Position numbers and translations under genes: made by a program. From Ceratobasidium sp. AG-K (Eukaryota > Basidiomycota > Agaricomycetes > Cantharellales > Ceratobasidiaceae), in assembly GCA_037039685.1 (NCBI GenBank), contig JAWNGF010000002.1:2418001-2482000 (forward strand): a stretch of DNA of 64,000 nt. The letters are read 5' to 3'. Numbering within the stretch: position 1 is the stretch's first letter; each line of letters opens with the position of its first letter. The notes below the pieces were generated by a model. That model did not search any database and was not told the origin of the DNA. It saw only the letters and a program-made list of their open reading frames with translations. This document shows positions 58,801 through 64,000 of the stretch, in pieces.

Positions 58801-59372
58801 GGTTTTGAGAGTTTGTTGTTGTCATGGAAGTCAATTTTGCAGTCCCATTCCCTGTGTTCCGGCAGTTTGTTGTATTGTTCTTTGTCAAAGACATCGGCAA
58901 AATCCTTGAGTTCTTCTGGGAGTTCTTGTAACATCCCTGCCTTTGCTTGGATGTTGAGCTCCTTTCTCCATTTGATAGAGAATGGGGCCCAGGAAATATC
59001 AGGGTTTGTTTCCTTCAACCATGTCATGCCAAGGATCATAGGTTGAGTTCCTGTTGGCATGACATAGAATCTTTGTTTGAAAGTTCTTCCTCCTATATTG
59101 AATTTCAATTTGCAATGGTGTCGGATGAGGTTCTTTTGGGTTTTTCTGTTGATCATTTCCACGTTTCTGGGAGTTTGTAGAGAGATCAAAGGAATATTGT
59201 TTTTCTTTGCAAAGTTCAGGTCAATGAAATTTCTGCTGGAGCCGGAGTCAATGAGAGTTGAGATGTTTTCCGTGATTCCCTCTACTTGTGCATATACCAT
59301 GGGTGATTCATTTGTGGCTTTGCAGTAGTATACATTTCGCAGAGAGGGTATCGGTGTCCCGACTTGGGTCAA
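55860..59372 (-). pseudogene. Element 1 pol: protease, RT, RNase H, integrase, chromodomain
   Basis: Aspartic protease (TLIDSGSSRNFIDL), RT, RNase H (LETDASGVALGAILSQ, YTDHRNLTYW), integrase with HHCC zinc motif (HHDMPMAGHQGQ, CEICQRGKG) and chromodomain (VERIIDWHQDPDGLKYCIRW). The RT active site reads VVYINNILI (codons 58302-58307) where YIDD or YVDD is needed. In the integrase the DDE centre reads VYNRG instead of the usual SDRG (56835-56837), and PETNG replaces PETDG (56739-56741). At least four in-frame stops lie between 58240 and 57590, for example at the positions of RHHR-stop-LLM and PLTQLT-stop-KDQKW. The element cannot encode active enzymes. Confidence 0.85.
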
Positions 59373-59377
59373 TTAGG
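59373..59377. repeat. Candidate target-site duplication of element 2
   Basis: TTAGG next to the element 2 LTR end. It would be one of a 5-bp pair; the partner lies right of the window. Confidence 0.4.
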
Positions 59378-59768
59378 TGTATAAGGGTTAAGGGGTTCGA
59401 CTTAGACAAGTCTTAGAACCCAAGGAGTAGTGATAGTAAGAGGATTTGATTGAGCAAGTCCTAGTGGAGAGGAGGTCAAGCCTTGTCATTAACCGGCTTG
59501 ACCTCTGGGTTTATATACATGAGGGATCAAGGCCATGTCATCATCTATCAGTGTGGGAAAGCTGAGTACAACTGATGATAAGCGAGATAAGAGATATGAC
59601 TCGACATTCTGGAAGTTCCGGAAGCATCACCAATATCAAAATGAAAAGACAAATACCTCACGTGATACAAGTTAAGCGCCAGAGGACATTTGTACCAAAA
59701 AAGGAAAGTGTTCGGAAAAAAAGATATAAAATCAGAATAAAATGTCTGAGCTTAGTCAGCTCATGACA
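59378..59768 (-). repeat. 3' LTR of element 2
   Basis: 391 bases, from TGTCATGAGC (minus, at 59768) to a CA end next to TTAGG (59373-59377). It has a TATATAA box on the minus strand at about 59511-59517. The inner boundary is fixed by the adjacent purine tract. The outer boundary rests on the TG...CA rule and on where element 1 coding text resumes, so it could be off by a few bases. Confidence 0.7.
59511..59517 (-). promoter_or_regulatory. TATA box in the element 2 LTR
   Basis: Minus-strand TATATAA about 250 bases into the LTR, the usual location for a gypsy promoter. Confidence 0.45.
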
Positions 59769-59782
59769 TTACCCCCTCCTAA
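59769..59782 (-). other. Polypurine tract of element 2
   Basis: Minus strand AGGAGGGGGTAA directly before the LTR terminus TGTCA. It overlaps the last codon of pol. Confidence 0.65.
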
Positions 59783-62700
59783 GGGCCTGGCGCGGTGGGG
59801 TGGAGTTTGTGAAATTTATCAACCAGTTCAGGAGTGTTCTTGAGATCTTCCTTTGATTGCCAAGAGTTGTCTGCTTGAAAGTATCCTTTCCACTTGACGT
59901 AATAGTGGAGTTGACGGTGGATTTTCTTGGAATTAAGGATCTCTTTGACTTCCCACTCTTCTTCTCCTTCTTGTGTGACAATAGGGGGTGGTTGAGCGGG
60001 TTTGCGGCCGTGGGGATCAGAGTGGAATTTCTTGAGCAGCATGACGTGGAAGACAGGATGAATCTTCATTGATTTTGGTAATTCCAGTCTAAAGGCATGA
60101 GTCCCTACTTTTTCCATTACTTTGTAAGGGCCTAAAACTTTGTGGGAGAGTTTTACTGAGGGTCTGTCTGTGGAAATGTTCTGATGATTAAGCCAGACTT
60201 TATCTCCCGGGTTTATCTCTTCTGGTTCTTTGGCTCCTTTATCAAAGTAGTGTTTATAGGACTGATTTGCTAGAATGAGGGCGGCTTTGACTTCGTCGTA
60301 TCCTTTCAACAGGAATTCCGCATGGGCATCAGCTTCAGGAACAGTATAGTCTGATTCTTCCCCGATGTTCATTCTAGGGTTGAAACCCTGGCAGATTTGG
60401 AAAGGGGTTTTGCCAGTGGATGCTTGGATTCCATTGTTGTAAGCAAATTCTGCCATAGGGAGCAGGGCCACCCAGTCGTTTTGCCTATGGTTGACAAAAG
60501 CCCTGATAAAGATTTCAACGACTTGGTTTGCCCGTTCTGACTGTCCGTCTGTCCTTGGATGGTAGGCTGTGCTGAAGTTAGGTTTTACGTCCAACTGTTT
60601 GTACAGATGTCTAATGAACTTTGAGTTGAAAGTGGATCCTCTATCCGAGACTGTTGCTTTTGGGGTGCCGTGAAGTTTCCAAATGTTTGCAACAAAGATA
60701 TTGGCTATGTCTACTGCTGTGGCCATTGATTTGCAAGGGAGATAGTGTGCCATCTTGGAGAACCAATCTACCACTGTCAAGATTGCGTCATATCCTTCTG
60801 ATTCTGGGAGCCCTACAATCATGTCATAGGAGATCTCTTCCCAAGGTCTCTCAGGAATATGTAAAGGACGCAGTAGTCCTGTGGGGAGTTGGTTCAATGG
60901 TTTAACTTGAATGCATGTTTTGCAGTGTGACACATAAGAGTTGACAAATTTCTTCATGGTTGGCCAGTAATAAGTTCTTGAGACCAATTCCAATGTTCTT
61001 GCTTGTCCAGGATGCCCAGCTGTAATATTGTCATGGCGCAATTCCAATATCAGGTTTCTGACGGTTTCATCCTTGGGGACAAAGATCTTTCCCTTGAACA
61101 TTAGGAGTCCTTCTCTGTATTCCCAATCTTTGACTTTTTCTCCGTTTCTCAGCTTATTGTGGGCTTCTTCTAATCTGGGATCTTCGAGGATTGCTTCTCT
61201 GATTAGATCGTTAATCTCCTGGTCAGGGGTAATAGCCGAAATAAAAATGTCTGGTTTGAGGAGAACTTGGTTCTCTACCCCCCCCAAAGGTTCTAGGTCA
61301 TATCGCCTTGAGAGAATGTCTGCTTTTTTGTTTTGGTTTCCTGGCCTGTACAAGATTTGGAAGTTGAAGTCCACCAAGAAATTCATCCAGCGGATTTGGC
61401 GTTGGTTCAATTGTTTGGATGATGAGAAGTATTCCAAATTTTTGTGATCTGTTATCACTTGAATGGCTTTTTCTGTGCCTTGAAGTAAGTGCCGCCATTC
61501 TTTGAAGGCTCTAATGATTGCCAATAGTTCTTTGTCGAAAATGTCGTAGTTTTGTTCAGCCGGATTTAGTGATTTAGAAAGAAAAGCTACAGGGTGTAAT
61601 TTCCCTTCTTCATCCTTCTGAGATAAAACTGCTCCTGTGGCAAATCCCGACGCATCTGTCTCAAGGAAAAATTCCTTATTTTGATCGGGCTGCATCATTA
61701 CAGGTGCCACCTTAAGAGCTTCTTTTAGTGCATTCATGGCCTCTTGTTCTTTGCTTGTCCACTGCCACTTTTGATCCTTCTTAAGTAGGTTATATAGAGG
61801 TCTGGCTTTGCCAGCAAAGTCTTGAATGAATCTTTGATAGAAATTGACGAATCCTAGGAACTCTTGAACTTGTTTGACATTCTTGGGTGCTTTCCAATTC
61901 ATAGCCGCCGTGACCTTTTCCTGATCCATTTCGATTCCTTTATTGGAAATGACCAATCCTACCCAGTCCAGTTTGGTTTGGTGGAACTTGCATTTCCTCA
62001 ATTTTGCAATCAACTTGTGTTCCCTTAGTCTTCTTAGCACCTCTTTCACATGTCCTGGATGATCTTCGACTCGTTTGGAAAAAACAAAGATATCATCAAT
62101 GTATACGAGTACAAAAACCCCCATAATGTCCCTGAATATAGAGTTCATTAGGGACTGGAAGCTTGATGGAGCGTTTTTGAGACCAAAGGGCATGACTTTC
62201 CATTCATACATGCCGTATTGAGTTTTGAATGCTGTTTTCCATTCATGACCTGCTGCTATTTGGGTTTGATGGAATCCCTGTGCCAAGTCTAGAGTGGTGC
62301 CAATGACAAATCCTTCCAGGGCCCTTAACCATTGGTCCAGTAGAGGTATTCCACTTGCGTTGAATTTGCATAGCAAATTCACATATCTGTAGTCAACGCA
62401 AAAGCGTAACTCTGGGTTGTTTGGATCTTCTGGATGTGGTTTTTGACAAATAGAACCGGGGAAGCCAAAGGAGACTTAGAAATCTGAATGTGTCCCCTTT
62501 GGATAAGGGTTTCTAGTACTTTCTTCATTTCTTTGTCTTCAGCTGGGGATGTTTTGTAAATAGGGCCGTGCTTTAGTTTAGCTTCTGGCAGGAGGTCGAG
62601 CGTAATGTCAGTTGGCCTGTGAGGTGGGAGTTCTTCTAATCTGGACTCGTCGAATACATCTGCAAACTCTTTGTATTCCTCTGGTAATGTAGTTTCGGCA

Positions 62701-63176
62701 GCAATTTGGAGTGTAGATGGGATTTCTAGGCAGTTTTTTGAGCAGAGTTCGCTTGTGTATGCAATTGTCCTATTTTTCCAATTAATTTGTGGGTTATGTT
62801 TCTTGAGCCATGACATCCCGAGTACAATGGGGTGTCTTCCAATGTTTGTGACATGACATTCTATTTCGCTGGAATGTGTTCCCATGACAAGTTTAAATTT
62901 GGTATAGTGGGTCACTTTTCCAGACAAAACTTCTTGCCCGTCTATAACTCGCAGAGTCTTTGGTTTTTTGTGTTGGAAAAGGGGAAGGTTTGCCCCTTTT
63001 GCTAGGGAAGGGTTGATAAAACAGGAGGTTGCGCCGCAATCAAGGAGTGCTTGTCCAGAGAATTTTTTTGATCTGTTAACTGACTTAGAATCAGGAGCCG
63101 TAGCTAGTGGATGAGCGGTGAAATCAAGGTATAATTGGTTTTCATTTGATATTGACATGATTTCTAGTTCATCCAT
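59779..63176 (-). pseudogene. Element 2 pol: protease, RT, RNase H, integrase, chromodomain, one frame break
   Basis: Begins MDELEIMSISNENQLYLDF at ATG 63174-63176. Protease motif ALLDCGATSCFI (Cys in place of the usual Ser/Thr of DSG/DTG). RT has YIDD in VLVYIDDIFVF, RNase H has FLETDASGFATGAVLSQ, the integrase keeps HHCC (RHDNITAGHPGQ, CKTCIQ), SDRGSTF and PRTDGQSERANQ, and the chromodomain is VKEILNSKKIHRQLHYYVKW. At about 62450 the frame breaks inside VLFVKK/PHPEDPNNPELRF: five A where six are needed, so one base is missing. Downstream of this the frame is open for 867 codons to the stop at 59779. Apart from that base the enzyme set looks complete. Confidence 0.85.
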
Positions 63177-63211
63177 ATTACTAGCTAATATATCACTGAG
63201 TACTTGGCTCC

Positions 63212-64000
63212 TTAATAAGCCTTGGTGACGTCTTTTCCCGATTTGATGTCTGAAGAGATTTCTTCAATCTGAGCTTCAAACCCTGAGGCTGTGTTCTTGG
63301 AAGGACAGACTCTTGCTGAGTGTCCCTTGCCGCCGCAGGTGAAGCAAATCATTGGTCCCTTTCCTTTTCCATCAAGATCCATTGCATTAGGGTCTTTAGC
63401 AGGAGTGGACAATTTGGGTGTTTGAATGATAGGAGCGTTGAAGGTACTGGTTCGGGTGTCTTTTTGAATTGCTCCAAAAGGGACATTTCCTTTTGTCCCA
63501 TTGTCCCAGGAGATCTGTGGAACTGGACGGCCCTTGGCGTTTCTGGTAATGCTTGAGATTTTGCCGTATTGCACCCCCCCTGTAGGTTTTGACATAAAGA
63601 CACAATCGTTTACATTGAATCTTTGACCCAGTGAGGTGTTTGGAGTGCTTGTGGTTGTCTTGGAAGTACTTTGTTTCAAAGTGCTGGTTTGTGGGCTTTG
63701 CAATTTCTTTGGTGCATTAATGGCATTCATTGTGGAGTCAATTTCCAGGGCTCTTTTGCGAACTTGGTTGAATGTCCTTGTTGCTTCATGGGGTTTAAAG
63801 TTCTGTGACACCATGGCCATCTTGATTTCATCCTTAAGACCGTCATAGAAATCATCACGAAGTACTCAATCAGTGTACCCGAGTACCAATGAATAAGTAA
63901 CAAAGTCTTGCAGATAATCTTGGACAGAGTTCTTCTGGATCAATTTCTTGTATAGTTGTCTATATCGGTCGATCTTGTGAACATCGCCAAACCTAGCTTG
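63212..64000 (-). pseudogene. Element 2 gag, C-terminal part, with an internal stop
   Basis: Capsid/nucleocapsid precursor. In frame from the window edge: RFGDVHKIDRYRQLYKKL, NSVQDYLQDFVTYSLVLGYT, then TGA at 63866-63868, then LRDDFYDGLKDEIKMAMVSQ and on to the zinc knuckle CFTCGGKGHSARVC (CCHC, about 63300-63345) and stop at 63212. The text on both sides of the TGA is typical gag capsid, so the stop is a nonsense mutation rather than a boundary. Gag and pol are separate frames about 35 bases apart. Confidence 0.75.

Larger units (their letters stand above)
53677..59377 (-). mobile_element. Ty3/gypsy chromovirus, element 1 (visible 3' part)
   Basis: Read on the minus strand: protease-RT-RNase H-integrase-chromodomain (59372 to 55860), extra ORF3 (55851 to 54704), a purine tract (GTGGGGGGGCAA just before 54663), then a 3' LTR starting TGTCATGACC at 54663 and ending GGTTGTGACA at 53677. 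That LTR is split by a solo LTR (53855-54346). Its gag and 5' LTR are not in the window. They should lie beyond the right edge, because element 2 is inserted at 59378, just upstream of this element's protease. Bases 53672-53676 (CCTTG) are the expected target-duplication copy, but the partner is not visible. Confidence 0.85.
59378..64000 (-). mobile_element. Ty3/gypsy chromovirus, element 2, nested in element 1
   Basis: Minus strand: gag (enters from the right edge, stop at 63212), pol (63176 to 59779), polypurine tract (AGGAGGGGGTAA) and 3' LTR (59768 to 59378). Its LTR ends directly against element 1 sequence at 59377, within the spacer before element 1's protease (TQVGTPIPSLRNVYYC). It is a different family from element 1 by LTR sequence and pol text. 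The catalytic residues are retained, so it is younger, but gag has one nonsense codon and pol one frame break. Confidence 0.85.

Noticed and set aside
59378..59768. Promoter or gene in the AT-rich stretch between the two pol genes
   Set aside because: It fits a 391-bp LTR with a polypurine tract and TATA box, and no open frame is coding-like.
62440..62460. Programmed ribosomal frameshift in element 2 pol
   Set aside because: The shift lies inside the RT domain and the site (CAAAAAC) is not a standard slippery heptamer; a missing base in a run of A is simpler.

Overview
The window is nuclear DNA from a filamentous fungus. It is almost certainly a basidiomycete and probably an Agaricomycete of the Rhizoctonia/Ceratobasidiaceae kind. 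The signs are very intron-dense genes (most introns 45-70 nt, on the order of a hundred traced by hand), protein families that read as fungal orthologues, and Ty3/gypsy chromoviruses. The species is an inference from resemblance and was not tested. Introns were placed by hand from splice signals and protein continuity.

Layout. 1-7.1 kb: the 3' part of a delta-12-type fatty acid desaturase, a sugar-porter gene, and a sucrose-type (GPH family) transporter convergent with it. 7.3-15 kb: COX16, an M24 peptidase, an unknown protein and a membrane-anchored histidine acid phosphatase. 15-24.5 kb: a minus-strand run of EDC4/Ge-1, TAF4, a WW-domain protein and SFT2. 26-32.5 kb: an unknown protein and a tandem pair of anion:cation-symporter MFS genes. 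One of the pair is frameshifted, and the two share a 197-bp identical block that looks like gene conversion. 32.7-42.5 kb: proteasome alpha4, a threonine aldolase gene with several frame breaks, a PX-PB1 protein, and an acidic Ala/Pro/Glu-rich protein whose start codon appears to be split by an intron. 42.9-50.8 kb: an eIF4A-like remnant, MIC60, an NMN adenylyltransferase (POF1 type), the PP1 inhibitor YPI1 and SPO11. 51-53.7 kb: a poorly supported unknown gene and a Lys/Glu-rich gene cut off at its 5' side by a retrotransposon.

53.7-64 kb is a nest of retroelements. Element 1 (minus strand) has a 490-bp 3' LTR, a pol, and an unrecognised extra ORF downstream of pol. An opposite-facing 492-bp solo LTR of the same family sits inside its 3' LTR, with a 5-bp target duplication (ACACA). 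Element 2 (minus strand, running off the right edge) is inserted in element 1 just upstream of the protease. Element 1 is catalytically dead: its reverse transcriptase motif reads YINN and an integrase Asp is replaced by Asn, all by G-to-A changes at CpG. Element 2 keeps its catalytic residues.

The most interesting items are the nested/inverted LTR architecture, the extra ORF3, the CpG-type inactivation of catalytic Asp codons, the set of GC-AG introns, a 5-nt microexon, the intron-split start codon, and the gene-conversion tract. Most of the frame breaks in otherwise readable genes look like single-base losses, so part of the apparent decay could be assembly error. No rRNA, tRNA or CRISPR array was recognised.
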